Source of the DNA: Pseudomonadota bacterium | Lineage (GTDB): Bacteria; Pseudomonadota; Gammaproteobacteria; Steroidobacterales; Woeseiaceae | Direction of reading: 5' to 3' | NCBI GenBank assembly: GCA_022563195.1 | Contig: JADFNV010000001.1 | Location: forward strand, 62,001 to 126,000 | Length of the DNA: 64,000 bases | In this document: positions 8,831 through 19,551 of the stretch, in pieces | Position numbering within the stretch: the first letter of the stretch is position 1 | Layout: every line of letters starts with the position of its first letter | Program-made: the position numbers and the translations under genes | Notes under the pieces: generated by a model | Databases searched by the model: none | What the model was told of the DNA's origin: nothing | The model's input: only the letters and a program-made list of their open reading frames with translations

Positions 8831-9889
8831 ATGTCCCTCCGTAAATACAGTCTGAAATACCGCCTCCGGCTAACCACTGTCGTGCTTACTGCGTCACTGG
8901 TGCTCGGTTCCCTGAATGCGTTTTCGCAGAGCGCATCGCCACTCGCTGGCGACCATCCCGACGAGTATGTCGTCCAGGTTGGCGATACGCTGTGGGATAT
9001 CGCCGCGACATTTCTCAAAGATCCCTGGTATTGGCCCGAAATCTGGTACATCAATCCCGACATTGAGAATCCGCACCTAATCTATCCGGGCGACGTACTC
9101 GGGCTTGTGTATATAGATGGCGAAGAGCGCGTAACCAATGTCCGCGCGTCGACCTACAGGCTATCGCCGGAGGCTCGCGTTACGCCGCTGGATGCCGCGA
9201 TTACAAGTGTATCGTATGACTCGGTCGCAGCGTTTTTAAGTTCAGGCGTCGTGATCGAGAAGAGTGAAGTTCGTGACCTGCCGTATATGTTTGCGACGCG
9301 TGGCGAGCACCTCATCGCAGCAGCTGGCAATCAGATATACGTCAGAGGTGTCAACAACGACACACCGGGTACACGCTTCAACATCGTGCACGTTGGTGAG
9401 CCGTTGATCGATCCGGACGACAACCGCCTGATCGGCTACCAGGGCATTTTGGTCGCACGTGGTACGCTTCGTCGCGGTGGTGACCCGTCCACGGTTGCGT
9501 TGACTGAATCTTTCCAGGAAGCCAAGCAAGGCGACCTGCTAATTCCAATCTTTGTCGATTTGCCACTGAATTTCTTTCCACGAGCACCGTCGAGCAATAT
9601 TGACGGCAGCATTATCTCGGTCGTCGGTGGTGTCACGCTGATTGGGCAATACCAGGTTATCGTGTTGAATCGTGGTTTACGCAACGGCCTTGCAGTCGGT
9701 GATGTATTGACCGTATTCCAGAAGGGCGAGCGCGTCAGGGACCGCGTCGGGGGCGGAATGGTGACGTTACCTGACGAGCCTGCTGGCACAGTTATGATCT
9801 TCAAGGTCTACGACGAAATCGGCTACGCTCTCGTCATGGAGGCCACGCAGTCCATTCGTATTCACGATTTTGTGCGTAATCCGATCTAG
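8831..9889 (+). CDS. Exported LysM-domain protein
   Basis: A 352-residue exported protein: basic n-region, hydrophobic core about 15-30 and probable cleavage near SLNAFS-Q, then a LysM peptidoglycan-binding domain (VVQVGDTLWDIAATFLKDPWYWPEIWYIN, in two parts about 49-77) ending in PHLIYPGDVL. The remaining 250 residues are a beta-rich region common to LysM proteins encoded upstream of dprA in gammaproteobacteria; its role is not known, probably at the cell wall. The start ATG is preceded by GAGGAAATC. It is divergent from def. Confidence 0.88.
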   Translation: MSLRKYSLKYRLRLTTVVLTASLVLGSLNAFSQSASPLAGDHPDEYVVQVGDTLWDIAATFLKDPWYWPEIWYINPDIENPHLIYPGDVLGLVYIDGEERVTNVRASTYRLSPEARVTPLDAAITSVSYDSVAAFLSSGVVIEKSEVRDLPYMFATRGEHLIAAAGNQIYVRGVNNDTPGTRFNIVHVGEPLIDPDDNRLIGYQGILVARGTLRRGGDPSTVALTESFQEAKQGDLLIPIFVDLPLNFFPRAPSSNIDGSIISVVGGVTLIGQYQVIVLNRGLRNGLAVGDVLTVFQKGERVRDRVGGGMVTLPDEPAGTVMIFKVYDEIGYALVMEATQSIRIHDFVRNPI

Positions 9890-9976
9890 TTTCTCGCCGT
9901 TAAACGCACTAAATACGGCGCCTCGGCAGCCACCCAAGCCTGTATTATTCGGGGGTTCTCAATTCCGGGGGGCCTG

Positions 9977-11077
9977 ATGAGTGATGGCAGCCGCGCCTGG
10001 CTGATTCTGGCAAATGCGCATGTGCGGGCAAGCGAATTTCGCGCGCTCGCCGATCGTTTCGGCGACGCCCAGCAAATCATCCGGCAATCATCGTCCAATT
10101 TGCATCGGGCAAACCTCAGCGATGACAAGTGCGATGCGATTAGGAATCCGGATGATGAACGGATTGAACGTGAACTCAGGTGGCTCAATGACCCGCAGCA
10201 TCACATAGTGAATTGTCGCAGCGATGCGATGCCCGAGTTAATAGGACAGATTCCCGACCCGCCGCTCCTCTTATATGTGAACGGTGATCCTGAGATATTG
10301 CACTTGCCGGCGCTTGCTATTGTCGGCAGCCGGAACCCGACCCGGGGCGGCATACGCAATGCTTTCGAATTCTCCCGCCACCTGGCGAAAACTGGCTTCA
10401 ATATTGTCAGCGGCCTTGCGCAGGGTATCGACGCCGCCGCACACCGTGGCGCTATCGAGGGAGGTGGCCGAACTGTCGCGGTCCTGGGCCATGGCATCGA
10501 TCGAATCTACCCTGCGTCCAATAAGGATCTTGCCCATGAAATTGCCCGCAATGGCGCCTTGCTCAGTGAATATCCACTCGGCACGCATCCTGACAAACAT
10601 CATTTTCCACGGCGAAACCGGCTAATAAGTGGCATGAGCCTTGGCACTCTCGTCGTCGAAGCGGCCAGGCGCAGCGGCTCACTGATCACAGCAAGGCTCG
10701 CCGGCGAGCAGGGTAGAGAAGTTTTCGCACTTCCCGGTTCTATCCATAATCCACTGGCCCGTGGCTGTCATCGACTGATTCGCGAAGGTGCCAAGCTCGT
10801 CGAAACGGCCGATGATATTGTTGCCGAGCTCGCTCCGCTAGCCGGTCATGTTGCGCAAAACGCAATGGAATCAAAGCCGAACGACACGACTGCCCGGAGT
10901 TCTGACACCGAATATCACAAGTTGAAAAAATTTCTGGGCCACGACCCAGTTTCCATCGACGAACTGGCCAATCAATCCGGATTGACGATCGACGAGGTTT
11001 CATCCATGCTTCTGATCCTGGAGCTACAAGGAGAAGTCGAATCACTGTCGAGCGGACGGTATTCACTTCTGAGCTAA
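9977..11077 (+). CDS. dprA: DNA-processing protein DprA
   Basis: Loads RecA onto incoming single-stranded DNA during natural transformation. The 366-residue protein has a short N-terminal SAM-like region, the Rossmann core with VGSRNPTRGG, SGLAQGIDAAAH, GHGIDRIYPASN, HFPRRNRLISGMS and SGSLITARLAGEQGREVFALPGS, and a C-terminal winged-helix (DprA_WH) region at about 305-366. The start is preceded by GGGGGGCCTG. Typical gene order with smg and topA downstream. Presence of dprA alone does not show competence. Confidence 0.96.
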   Translation: MSDGSRAWLILANAHVRASEFRALADRFGDAQQIIRQSSSNLHRANLSDDKCDAIRNPDDERIERELRWLNDPQHHIVNCRSDAMPELIGQIPDPPLLLYVNGDPEILHLPALAIVGSRNPTRGGIRNAFEFSRHLAKTGFNIVSGLAQGIDAAAHRGAIEGGGRTVAVLGHGIDRIYPASNKDLAHEIARNGALLSEYPLGTHPDKHHFPRRNRLISGMSLGTLVVEAARRSGSLITARLAGEQGREVFALPGSIHNPLARGCHRLIREGAKLVETADDIVAELAPLAGHVAQNAMESKPNDTTARSSDTEYHKLKKFLGHDPVSIDELANQSGLTIDEVSSMLLILELQGEVESLSSGRYSLLS

Positions 11078-11117
11078 TCACTACGCTGCAGGACAACAAA
11101 ACGGAGCCGCTCCAGGC

Positions 11118-11594
11118 ATGAAAGAAAATGTACTCGACGTACTAATGTACCTTTTCGAAACTTACGTCGACACCGATGAAGAACCCGAAGCCGATCATAA
11201 CGAATTGCGTGACGAACTCGCGCGGGCGGGCTTCGGTGACCCCGAAATCGATCGTGCCCTCGACTGGCTCGACGGGCTAACCGATCATCAGGGCGGCCTC
11301 GCCTGTAACGCGCAAACGACGCACGGCACTCGCATATTCAACGACTTCGAGCACGACCGCCTCGACACCGCGTCTCGTGGCTATATTACCTACCTCGAGC
11401 AAATCGGTATCCTGTCGGCACCGCAGCGCGAAATCCTTGTAGACCGCCTGCTGGCGCTGGACTCGACCGAAATTGACGTCGAGCAAATTAAATGGGTCGT
11501 ATTGATGGTTTTGTTCAGCCAGCCGGGGCAGGAGTTAGCTTACTCGCGTATGGAAGACCTTGTGTTTGAAGAGAGTACCGGGGCGGTACACTAG
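11118..11594 (+). CDS. smg: Smg family protein (DUF494)
   Basis: A 158-residue acidic protein of the Smg/DUF494 family, recognised from the N-terminus (KENVLDVLMYLFE), the paired-helix region with DWLDGL and its location directly after dprA. Molecular function is unknown. It lies 40 bp after dprA and is probably cotranscribed with it; the GC-rich hairpin at 11698-11729 would end that transcript. Confidence 0.9.
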   Translation: MKENVLDVLMYLFETYVDTDEEPEADHNELRDELARAGFGDPEIDRALDWLDGLTDHQGGLACNAQTTHGTRIFNDFEHDRLDTASRGYITYLEQIGILSAPQREILVDRLLALDSTEIDVEQIKWVVLMVLFSQPGQELAYSRMEDLVFEESTGAVH

Positions 11595-11668
11595 GGAACC
11601 GCGCCGCGCGCAACCCTCTTGGAAACGCGCAAAAGCCTGTTGATGATACAGCCGATTTACTGATTTCC

Positions 11669-11695
11669 TTGACACACTGCGATCAAGCCTGTAAT
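11669..11695 (+). promoter_or_regulatory. Candidate promoter for topA
   Basis: A perfect TTGACA (11669-11674) is followed after 15 bp by TGTAAT (11690-11695, five of six). The spacer is shorter than ideal. The predicted start site near 11702 falls inside the hairpin at 11698-11719, so promoter and upstream terminator overlap. Confidence 0.45.
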
Positions 11696-11697
11696 TC

Positions 11698-11729
11698 AAC
11701 CGCGGCACTGTCCGCGGTTTTGTGTTTTT
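11698..11729 (+). terminator. Intrinsic terminator after dprA-smg
   Basis: Perfect 8-bp stem AACCGCGG (11698-11705) / CCGCGGTT (11712-11719) with a 6-base loop, followed by the T-rich TTGTGTTTTT. It lies 104 bp after the smg stop and 15 bp before topA. Confidence 0.75.
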
Positions 11730-11743
11730 GAGTACTTGAGACC

Positions 11744-14128
11744 ATGTCGAAGAATCTTGTAATTGTCGAATCGCCTGCGAAAGCCAAGACGATCAGCAAA
11801 TACCTGGGTAGTGATTATGAAGTCCTGGCCTCCTACGGCCATGTGCGCGATCTTGTGCCAAAGGAAGGTGCGGTCGATACCGAAAACGGCTTCGCAATGA
11901 AATACCAGATCATTGAGCGCAATGAGAAGCATGTAAATGCGATCATTCGCGCACTCAAGAAGGCCGACGCCCTGTACCTTGCCACTGATCCCGACCGCGA
12001 AGGCGAAGCCATTTCCTGGCATCTTGTCGAATTACTCAAGGAAAAGAACGCCCTCGACGACAAGCCTGTACACCGTGTTGTGTTTCATGAAATTACGAAA
12101 TCCGCGGTGCAGCACGCCATTGATAACCCACGCGATATCTCGGCGGACCTCGTGGGTGCGCAGCAGGCGCGACGAGCGCTCGATTACCTCGTCGGTTTCA
12201 ATCTATCGCCACTATTGTGGAAAAAAGTACAGCGCGGCCTGTCCGCAGGGCGGGTGCAAAGTCCCGCGCTGCGAATGATCGTGGAACGCGAACTGGAGAT
12301 TGAGGCATTCAAGACGCGCGAGTACTGGACTATTGAAGCTGATGTCAGCAAGAGTGAGCAATCGTTTATGTCGCGCCTGGTGATGTACAGCGGCGACAAG
12401 GTTGAGCAGTTCAGTTTTGAAAACGAAACTGCGGCCCGTGCAGTGGAAAATACCATTCTCGACGCGGCGAATGGCAAATTGACTACCATCACTGTCAACA
12501 AACGCCAGCGACTACGAAATCCCGCCGCACCATTTACGACTTCGACGCTGCAACAGGAATCTTCGCGCAAGATCGGCTTCAATACACAATGGACCATGCG
12601 CGTAGCGCAAAAACTCTATGAAGGCATTGAACTGCCGGGCGAGGGCAACGTCGGCCTGATCTCCTACATGCGGACAGACTCGGTCATGCTGGCAGCTGTG
12701 GCAGTGGAGGAAATACGCGAAGTCATCGCCGATCGTTACGGGCCTGAGAACGTTCCCGAGTCACCGCGGGAATTCAAGACCAAGGCAAAGAATGCTCAGG
12801 AAGCCCACGAAGCCATCCGTCCAACGTCCGCTGCGCGAACACCTGAGTCTCTCAAAGATGCGCTCGATGATGACCAGTATCGACTGTACTCGCTTATCTG
12901 GAAACGAACGATGGCATGCCAGATGGTATCAGCCGTTTTTGACACCGTCGCAGTCGATCTCGCGGCGGGCCCGCTCGACAACGGTCACCTGTTTCGCGCC
13001 AATGGCTCAATTCTTGTCGAACCCGGCTTCACGGCTGTTTACAAAGAGGGCAAGGACGATCCCGGCAAGGATGACGATGGCGACCGCCTGTTGCCTGCCA
13101 TTGCCGAAGGAGACGTCATCAATCTCGACCTGTTGCGTCCAGAGCAGCATTTCACCGAGCCGCCACCGCGATTCAGCGAAGCCAGCCTTGTCAAGACACT
13201 CGAGGAATACGGCATCGGCAGACCGTCAACTTACGCGAGCATTATTGCAACATTGAAAAACCGCGAATACGTCGAGATGGACGGTAAACGTTTCTTCCCG
13301 ACCGACATCGCTAGAATCGTTATCGGCTTTCTTACCGATCATTTCACGCAATACGTCGACTACGACTTTACGGCCCGGCTCGAGGACGATCTCGACGAGG
13401 TGTCACTGGGAAACAAGGACTGGGTGCCATTGCTGCAAAGTTTCTGGGGGCCCTTCCGCGACCTCTGTATCGACAAGGAAGCTTCCGTTACGCGCGAACA
13501 GGTTGCACAGGCGCGCGAGCTCGGCACAGACCCAAAGAGCGGCAAACCGATGACGGTTCGCATGGGGCGTTACGGCCCATTCGTGCAGATCGGCACCAAG
13601 GATGATGAGGAAAAACCGAAGTTCGCAGGTCTGCGGCCCGGGCAGAAGATGAATGACATAACGCTCGAAGGTGCACTCGAACTCTTCAAGTTACCCCGTG
13701 ACCTCGGCGAAACTCCCGATGGTTTGGCCGTTTCCGCAAGCGTCGGTCGTTTTGGCCCCTATGTACGTTTTGGCGACAAGTACGTTTCGATTCGCGACGA
13801 TGACCCGTATACGATCGAACTCTCACGCGCCCTCGAACTCATCGAAGAAAAGAAAATCGCCGATGCCAGCCGCATCATCCAGGACTTCGAAGACGAAGGT
13901 ATTCAGGTTCTCAAGGGGCGCTACGGTCCGTACATCACCGACAAAATCAAGAACGCCCGCGTGCCCAAAGACCGGAAACCGAAATCTCTGACGCTCGACG
14001 AATGCAGGGAACTTCTCGCCGCCGCCCCCGTACGGGGCAAAAAGAAGGCAAAGAAAAAAACCAGGAAAAAGACCGTCAGCAAGAAAAAGACCACCGGGGG
14101 AAAAACCGGGAAGAAGACTGGCGACTGA
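11744..14128 (+). CDS. topA: DNA topoisomerase I (type IA), no zinc fingers
   Basis: Relaxes negative supercoils by single-strand passage. The TOPRIM domain begins with the VIVESPAKAKTISKYLG segment and includes the DPDREGEAISWH metal site; the catalytic tyrosine is Y308 in GLISYMRTDSV. The protein is 794 residues, shorter than the E. coli enzyme (865), and lacks the C-terminal four-Cys zinc fingers. Instead it carries repeats of the topoisomerase C-terminal type (RMGRYGPFVQIG, SVGRFGPYVRFG, LKGRYGPYITD) and ends in a Lys-rich tail of about 35 residues that could hold DNA electrostatically. Confidence 0.97.
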   Translation: MSKNLVIVESPAKAKTISKYLGSDYEVLASYGHVRDLVPKEGAVDTENGFAMKYQIIERNEKHVNAIIRALKKADALYLATDPDREGEAISWHLVELLKEKNALDDKPVHRVVFHEITKSAVQHAIDNPRDISADLVGAQQARRALDYLVGFNLSPLLWKKVQRGLSAGRVQSPALRMIVERELEIEAFKTREYWTIEADVSKSEQSFMSRLVMYSGDKVEQFSFENETAARAVENTILDAANGKLTTITVNKRQRLRNPAAPFTTSTLQQESSRKIGFNTQWTMRVAQKLYEGIELPGEGNVGLISYMRTDSVMLAAVAVEEIREVIADRYGPENVPESPREFKTKAKNAQEAHEAIRPTSAARTPESLKDALDDDQYRLYSLIWKRTMACQMVSAVFDTVAVDLAAGPLDNGHLFRANGSILVEPGFTAVYKEGKDDPGKDDDGDRLLPAIAEGDVINLDLLRPEQHFTEPPPRFSEASLVKTLEEYGIGRPSTYASIIATLKNREYVEMDGKRFFPTDIARIVIGFLTDHFTQYVDYDFTARLEDDLDEVSLGNKDWVPLLQSFWGPFRDLCIDKEASVTREQVAQARELGTDPKSGKPMTVRMGRYGPFVQIGTKDDEEKPKFAGLRPGQKMNDITLEGALELFKLPRDLGETPDGLAVSASVGRFGPYVRFGDKYVSIRDDDPYTIELSRALELIEEKKIADASRIIQDFEDEGIQVLKGRYGPYITDKIKNARVPKDRKPKSLTLDECRELLAAAPVRGKKKAKKKTRKKTVSKKKTTGGKTGKKTGD

Positions 14129-14144
14129 ACGCCGGGGCTTGCCC

Positions 14145-14696
14145 ATGAAAATGTTCATTTACCGAGCTGCCAGCGTACTGCTCAGCGGTGGTGTTATTGC
14201 CTGCCCTACCGAAGGGATATTCGGACTCAGTTGCATGCCGGATGACCCTCGCGCATTGTTGCGCCTCCTGACGATAAAGCAACGTGACCCCTCGAAAGGC
14301 CTGATTCTGATTGCTGCGAATAAATCTCAATTCGATGACTGGATCGATCCGCAGGGCGTGGCGATTCCGGACCCGGACCCGACTCATCCGGTTACGTGGC
14401 TCGCCAAAGCGGCCCCGGGCGTTTCCCGCCTGGTGCTCGGCAATCACGACAACCTGGCGGCCCGTATTACTACGAACCCGATCGCGCGCGCATTGTGCGA
14501 TGCTGTCGACTCGCCGCTCGTTTCGACCAGCGCAAACCTCACGGGAGAACCAACCGTGCGCAACCAGTTCATCCTGCATCGGAAATTTGCGGCTTGTGTA
14601 GACTATATAGTTCCCGGTCATTGTGGCCCGGCGGCAGGGCCGTCGGAGATCCGCAACCTGATGACGGGTGAGATCGTACGACCAGGCGCGGCATGA
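14145..14696 (+). CDS. tsaC: Threonylcarbamoyl-AMP synthase TsaC (Sua5/YciO/YrdC)
   Basis: Makes threonylcarbamoyl-adenylate for the t6A modification of ANN-decoding tRNAs. At 183 residues it is the short, YrdC-only form. Signatures are [28 protein letters not shown] and the [15 protein letters not shown] strand. ATG 14145 is chosen over an in-frame TTG at 14139; GGGG lies 8 bases upstream. The stop overlaps the hemF start (ATGA), so the two are coupled. Confidence 0.93.
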   Translation: MKMFIYRAASVLLSGGVIACPTEGIFGLSCMPDDPRALLRLLTIKQRDPSKGLILIAANKSQFDDWIDPQGVAIPDPDPTHPVTWLAKAAPGVSRLVLGNHDNLAARITTNPIARALCDAVDSPLVSTSANLTGEPTVRNQFILHRKFAACVDYIVPGHCGPAAGPSEIRNLMTGEIVRPGAA

Positions 14697-15625
14697 ATGA
14701 ACTCGGTCAGGTCAAAGACTATCTGCAGGCATTGCAGAGCCGCATTGTTGCAGAACTTGAGCAGCTCGATGGCACGCAATCGTTTCAGCGCGATGCATGG
14801 GAACGGCCTGGTGGCGGTGGCGGACTCAGTTGTGTACTCAGCGACGGTGCCGTATTTGAACAGGCTGGCGTCGGCTTCTCACATGTCTTCGGCGACGAAC
14901 TGCCACCGTCGGCAAGCAAAGCACGGCCCGAGCTCGCAGGTCAAAGCTTCCAGGCCATCGGCGTCTCGCTCGTCATCCATCCGCGTAACCCGTATGTGCC
15001 AACGTCCCACGCAAATTTTCGATACTTCATTAGCGGTGATGCGGACGACGAATCTCCAATCTGGTGGTTTGGCGGCGGCTTCGATCTGACGCCGTACTAC
15101 GCTTTTCCCGAAGACGTCGTGCATTGGCACGAGGTCGCGAAACGCGCTTGTGATCCCTTCGGCGACGATCTCTATGCTCGTTACAAGGCGTGGTGTGACG
15201 AGTATTTTTTCCTCAAACACCGCAACGAATCACGCGGCATTGGCGGCCTGTTTTTCGATGACCTCAACGAACCTGGCTTTGAGAGAAGCTTCGAATTCCT
15301 GCAGTCGATTGGCGATAGTTTCATGTCCGCCTACGGACCAATCGTCAGGAAACGCAGAAATCATCGCTTTGGCGACAGGCAGCGCGAATTCCAACTGTAC
15401 CGACGCGGTCGCTATGTCGAATTCAACTTGATATACGACCGTGGCACCTTATTTGGCTTGCAATCAGGCGGTCGAACCGAGTCTATTTTGATGTCATTGC
15501 CGCCGCGTGTACGCTGGGAGTACGACTGGCAACCCGAGCCCGGCTCGGCAGAGGCAAAATTGTATAGCGACTATTTACAGCCCCACGATTGGCTTGCCGC
15601 AAGCAGAAATGAAGCCGATGCCTGA
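14693..15625 (+). CDS. hemF: Oxygen-dependent coproporphyrinogen III oxidase
   Basis: Converts coproporphyrinogen III to protoporphyrinogen IX using O2, in haem synthesis. The 310-residue protein is full length with [35 protein letters not shown] and the [11 protein letters not shown]-terminal motif. Start codon overlaps tsaC by 4 bp. Its last codons are overlapped by the start of the downstream S8 protease gene. Indicates an aerobic lifestyle. Confidence 0.97.
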   Translation: MNELGQVKDYLQALQSRIVAELEQLDGTQSFQRDAWERPGGGGGLSCVLSDGAVFEQAGVGFSHVFGDELPPSASKARPELAGQSFQAIGVSLVIHPRNPYVPTSHANFRYFISGDADDESPIWWFGGGFDLTPYYAFPEDVVHWHEVAKRACDPFGDDLYARYKAWCDEYFFLKHRNESRGIGGLFFDDLNEPGFERSFEFLQSIGDSFMSAYGPIVRKRRNHRFGDRQREFQLYRRGRYVEFNLIYDRGTLFGLQSGGRTESILMSLPPRVRWEYDWQPEPGSAEAKLYSDYLQPHDWLAASRNEADA

Positions 15626-18600
15626 CGTCGATAGCAAGATGATGCTTCGCTTTTTGCCGCTGGCGGCGCTGCTGCTTGCGAGTGGTGCACCCGCCGAATA
15701 CGAATCACGGCTGCGCGACGCTGGCAGCATCGGGGCTATCCGGCTCGCGGGTAGCGAGGACCCGAAGCTGCGCAAGGTCTATATCGTCCAGCTAGCGACT
15801 CCTTCCGTAGCGCAGTACCACGCGTCACAGAGCAAAGCCACCGCGATCCCCGGTAATTCAGGCGTACCGCGCACACGATTCGACAAGTCGAGTCCAGCCA
15901 TACAGGGCTACGCTGCGCGCCTGACAGAAGAGCAAGATGCGGTCCTCGCACGCGCCGGCGCACGCGCCGGGCTGATTTATCGCTACCGATATGGCTTGAA
16001 TGGCTTCGCGGCGCGCATGCATCCGTCCCAGGCTCACAAACTTGAAAGCATGGCCGAGGTCCTGCATGTCTGGGAGGACGAGATCCGACCTCTGGCAACG
16101 AACTACAGTCTCGATTTCCTTGGTCTTTTTGACGACAAGGTTGGCTTGCGCGGAGCGCCAGGCCTCGATGGCGAAGGCATAATTATTGGCGTTATCGACA
16201 GCGGTATCGCTCCCGAGCACCCCGCCCTGAAAGACACAAAAGACGCCAATCGCCCAGGCGCGTGCAAGGGAGACTGGGCCGAAAATTCACTGCTCGGTCG
16301 CTGGCTATGCCGTCGATATACGAAGCTCGAAGATACCCTGATTTTCGACGAGCCCGAGAACTGGAATGGCATCTGCGAAGCCGGCGCTCAATTTGAGGAA
16401 ACCGATTGCAACAACAAGCTGATTGGCGCGCGCTACTTCATTGACGGCGCAGAAGCGTCGGGCCCGATAGATGAAGGTGAGATTCGCTCTGCACGGGATG
16501 TCGACGGACATGGTACGCATACTGCGACCACGGCCGCAGGTAATCGCGTCAAGGCTTCAATTTTTGATACTTTCATAGGCAGGATTGAAGGCATTGCACC
16601 ACGTGCGCGTATCGCGGTTTACAAAGCCTGCTGGTTACGTCCGGGGGATCAGCGTGCAAGCTGCAATACGTCCGATCTTGCCAGCGCTGTCGACGCTGCT
16701 GTCGCGGATGGTGTCGACATCATCAATTATTCTGTCGGTAGTTCGATGACGAGTATCACGGCCCCGGACGACATCGCCTTGATGGCGGCAACCAAGGCTG
16801 GCGTACTCACCGTTGTCGCCGCGGGCAATGAAGGACCAAACCTTGGCACGATTGGGTCGCCAGCTGGCGGCCCCTGGGTCATTACCGCCGCCGCATCGAG
16901 TCGCGACGGCGAAACCTCGATTGAGGCGCTCGAAGTCCTGTCGCCGCATAAAATCGCCGGTAAATACGCCGTCAGGGAGGCCAATTTCACTCCCGCACTC
17001 GCTGACCGCGGCCAGATCAAAGGTGATCTTGTGCTCGTCGATGACGGCGATGACACGCTTGGCGACGGCGCGGATGGGACGATGTCAGATGCTTGCGAGC
17101 CCCTTGTGAACGCCAGCGACGTCGCGGACAAAATTGCCCTGATTCAACGCGGCGGCTGTAATTTCGAAATCAAGATCGCGCACGCGGACGATGCAGGCGC
17201 TATTGCCGCGCTCGTCTATAACAACGCCGGCGACCCTATCGTGATGAATGGTGCGTCAGGACTCTCCGACATTCCGGCACTGATGATTGGACAGGCTGAT
17301 GGCAACCTGATGCTCGGCGAACTCGACGCAAATAATGTTGTGTCTGTCGTATTCGACAAGGGACTGGTCCTGACAGAGATCGAAACGGGCAACGTCATGG
17401 CGACTTTCTCGGCGCGTGGTCCGGCACCCATAGCCGGTATTCTCAAACCGGATGTCAGTGCTCCGGGCGTTAATATCCTTGCGGGGTTCACACCCGATGC
17501 CGCTAACGCTACCCCCGGCGAAAATTATGCCTATCTATCGGGTACGTCGATGTCTACTCCGCATGTTGCTGGTGTCGCTGCCCTGTTGATGCAGGCACAC
17601 CCGACGTGGAGCCCATCGGCGCTCAAGTCCGCGCTCATGACAAGCGCACGTCAATCGCTGACGAGCTCCGATGGGGCGAGCCCCGCAAACCCATTTGACT
17701 TCGGCGCTGGCCACATCGTGCCAAACGATGCCGTTGATCCGGGCCTGGTGTACGACGTCACCGACGACGAATACGACGCGTTTGCATGCGGCACCGGCTC
17801 GCCCGCTATTGCCATGGATCGTTGCGACTCTCTCAATGCGGCGGGCTTTTCATTTGCGGCCGCCGATCTCAATCAGGCGTCCATTGCCATCGAACGACTC
17901 GCCAATGAACGCACAATCAGCCGCCGCGTTACGAACGTCGGCGACCAGACAGAATCTTACCTAGCGAATGTCATCGCACCGTCGGGCATCGGCGTCAATA
18001 TCGTGCCACCGAACCTGACAGTCGCGCCGGGACAATCTGCATCGTTCGATATCACGTTCAACTACGAATCCGGCCCGCTCGACCTCTGGCGCTTCGGTTC
18101 GCTAACCTGGACCAGCGGCGATCACTCTGTCTACAGCAGCATTGCGATTCGTCCAACATCCGTCACTGCGCCGGTTGAGATCACAGCTTTTGGTGCCAGC
18201 GGTGCGTTGAATTTCGTGGTTGAATTCGGTTACACCGGCGTTTACTCGCCAGCCATCCACGGCTTGCGGCTACCGATCGTGATCAGTGGATTTGTCGACG
18301 ACGATCCAACAAAAACATTTTCGTTCCGTACCGTAAACGGCGTTACTGCACATCTGATCGACGTACCTCAAGATCAGGCATACCTGCGCTTCGCTTTGTT
18401 CGACACTTTGACCGACGGTGATGACGACCTCGACCTGTACGTTTATTTCTGCGCAGACAATGTCAATTGCGTCAAAATTGGCGAGAGCGGCGAAGCGACG
18501 TCGCAGGAAGAATTTAATGTTCTGCTGCCCGCAGGTGGTCGCTACGCAGTGCTGGTCCACGGCTTTGAAACTGACAATTTCTCGGGCGGACCCGGAGCAA

Positions 18601-18809
18601 ATTACACGCTGCTTGGGTGGGCGTTCGGCCTGATCGACGATCAGGGCAACATGACAGTGAGCGGGCCCGCTTTCGTCAACGCCGGGACAAGCGAAATAAT
18701 CTCCGTTGACTGGGTGGGACTGTTACCGGATACGATTTATCTGGGTGGCGTTTCGCACAACACACCGCAGGGGCTGTCGGCAATTACCGTCATCAGGATC
18801 GGTAACTAG
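15609..18809 (+). CDS. Secreted subtilisin-like (S8) serine protease
   Basis: A large exported peptidase of about 1066 residues. A signal peptide ([19 protein letters not shown]) is followed by an I9-type inhibitor propeptide, then the S8 catalytic domain with D197 ([11 protein letters not shown]), H301 (DGHGTHTA) and S647 ([12 protein letters not shown]). A PA domain (residues about 490-600) is inserted between His and Ser, as in cucumisin-like and other large subtilases. C-terminal to it are Fn3-like and pre-peptidase-like beta domains (about 760-1060), usually removed or used for surface binding. Start is uncertain: ATGs at 15609, 15618, 15639 and 15642 are all in frame, and the first two overlap hemF. 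No sorting tag (such as GlyGly-CTERM) was seen. Confidence 0.9.
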   Translation: MKPMPDVDSKMMLRFLPLAALLLASGAPAEYESRLRDAGSIGAIRLAGSEDPKLRKVYIVQLATPSVAQYHASQSKATAIPGNSGVPRTRFDKSSPAIQGYAARLTEEQDAVLARAGARAGLIYRYRYGLNGFAARMHPSQAHKLESMAEVLHVWEDEIRPLATNYSLDFLGLFDDKVGLRGAPGLDGEGIIIGVIDSGIAPEHPALKDTKDANRPGACKGDWAENSLLGRWLCRRYTKLEDTLIFDEPENWNGICEAGAQFEETDCNNKLIGARYFIDGAEASGPIDEGEIRSARDVDGHGTHTATTAAGNRVKASIFDTFIGRIEGIAPRARIAVYKACWLRPGDQRASCNTSDLASAVDAAVADGVDIINYSVGSSMTSITAPDDIALMAATKAGVLTVVAAGNEGPNLGTIGSPAGGPWVITAAASSRDGETSIEALEVLSPHKIAGKYAVREANFTPALADRGQIKGDLVLVDDGDDTLGDGADGTMSDACEPLVNASDVADKIALIQRGGCNFEIKIAHADDAGAIAALVYNNAGDPIVMNGASGLSDIPALMIGQADGNLMLGELDANNVVSVVFDKGLVLTEIETGNVMATFSARGPAPIAGILKPDVSAPGVNILAGFTPDAANATPGENYAYLSGTSMSTPHVAGVAALLMQAHPTWSPSALKSALMTSARQSLTSSDGASPANPFDFGAGHIVPNDAVDPGLVYDVTDDEYDAFACGTGSPAIAMDRCDSLNAAGFSFAAADLNQASIAIERLANERTISRRVTNVGDQTESYLANVIAPSGIGVNIVPPNLTVAPGQSASFDITFNYESGPLDLWRFGSLTWTSGDHSVYSSIAIRPTSVTAPVEITAFGASGALNFVVEFGYTGVYSPAIHGLRLPIVISGFVDDDPTKTFSFRTVNGVTAHLIDVPQDQAYLRFALFDTLTDGDDDLDLYVYFCADNVNCVKIGESGEATSQEEFNVLLPAGGRYAVLVHGFETDNFSGGPGANYTLLGWAFGLIDDQGNMTVSGPAFVNAGTSEIISVDWVGLLPDTIYLGGVSHNTPQGLSAITVIRIGN

Positions 18810-18856
18810 GGAACCTCTGATCTAGCCCTTGTCCTGCACGCGCCGCGCATAGCAGA

Positions 18857-19453
18857 TCAGCGCTTCTTCTTTGCCAATGCGGCACATACTTTGTGCCGGA
18901 AACAATCGACGACGTGGTCATTGACCAGCCCGGTGGCCTGCATATGTGCGTACATGATCGTACTGCCAACGAATTTGAATCCCCGCTTCTTTAGATCTTT
19001 ACTCAGGCTGTCGGATTCCGATGATGTTGCCGGAATATCGCCGTCCCTTAGAAATCGATTCTGCAACGGCTTGCCATCGACGAAGCCCCAGATGTAGTTA
19101 CTGAAACTTCCAAACTCCTTCTGTACGGCAAGAAATGCCTTCGCATTCGTCACCGCCGACCGCACTTTCAATCGGTTTCTGACGATGCCCGGGTTCAGCA
19201 GTATTTTTTCGACGCGCTTGTCCGTAAACCGCGCAACTCTCTCCACGTCAAAATCTGCGAAGGCCCTGCGGTAACCATCGCGCTTGTTAAGGATCGTCGA
19301 CCAGCTCAATCCGGCCTGCGCGCCCTCGAGTATGAGGAATTCGAATTGCAGGGCATCGTCACGGCTTGGTACGCCCCATTCTTTGTCATGATAGTCGATG
19401 TAGGCGAGGCTGACGCCTTCTGCCCATTTACAGCGTATTAGCTTTTTTGACAT
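18857..19453 (-). CDS. tag: DNA-3-methyladenine glycosylase I
   Basis: Excises 3-methyladenine from DNA in base-excision repair. The 198-residue protein is full length and keeps the Tag zinc site (Cys in IRCKW near the N-terminus, and the His/Cys of NDHVVDCFRH at the C-terminus) and the base-pocket segment YHDKEWGVP with the conserved Glu and Trp. QAGLSWSTIL and YIWGFVDGKP are family signatures. Transcribed alone; its stop faces the S8 protease gene 47 bp away. Confidence 0.95.
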   Translation of the reverse strand: MSKKLIRCKWAEGVSLAYIDYHDKEWGVPSRDDALQFEFLILEGAQAGLSWSTILNKRDGYRRAFADFDVERVARFTDKRVEKILLNPGIVRNRLKVRSAVTNAKAFLAVQKEFGSFSNYIWGFVDGKPLQNRFLRDGDIPATSSESDSLSKDLKKRGFKFVGSTIMYAHMQATGLVNDHVVDCFRHKVCAALAKKKR

Positions 19454-19551
19454 TGAAAAGCCCCGTTTTGAGTCACGCCGCTAATTTATCAGTCCCGCGA
19501 GAATCGCGCAGCGGTCAATTATCAAAACAGTGTGCAGAAATACGCGGCCAC

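Noticed and set aside
18810-18856. Bidirectional terminator between the S8 protease and tag
   Set aside because: CTGATCT/AGATCAG can pair, but the loop is over 25 bases and no T-rich tract follows.
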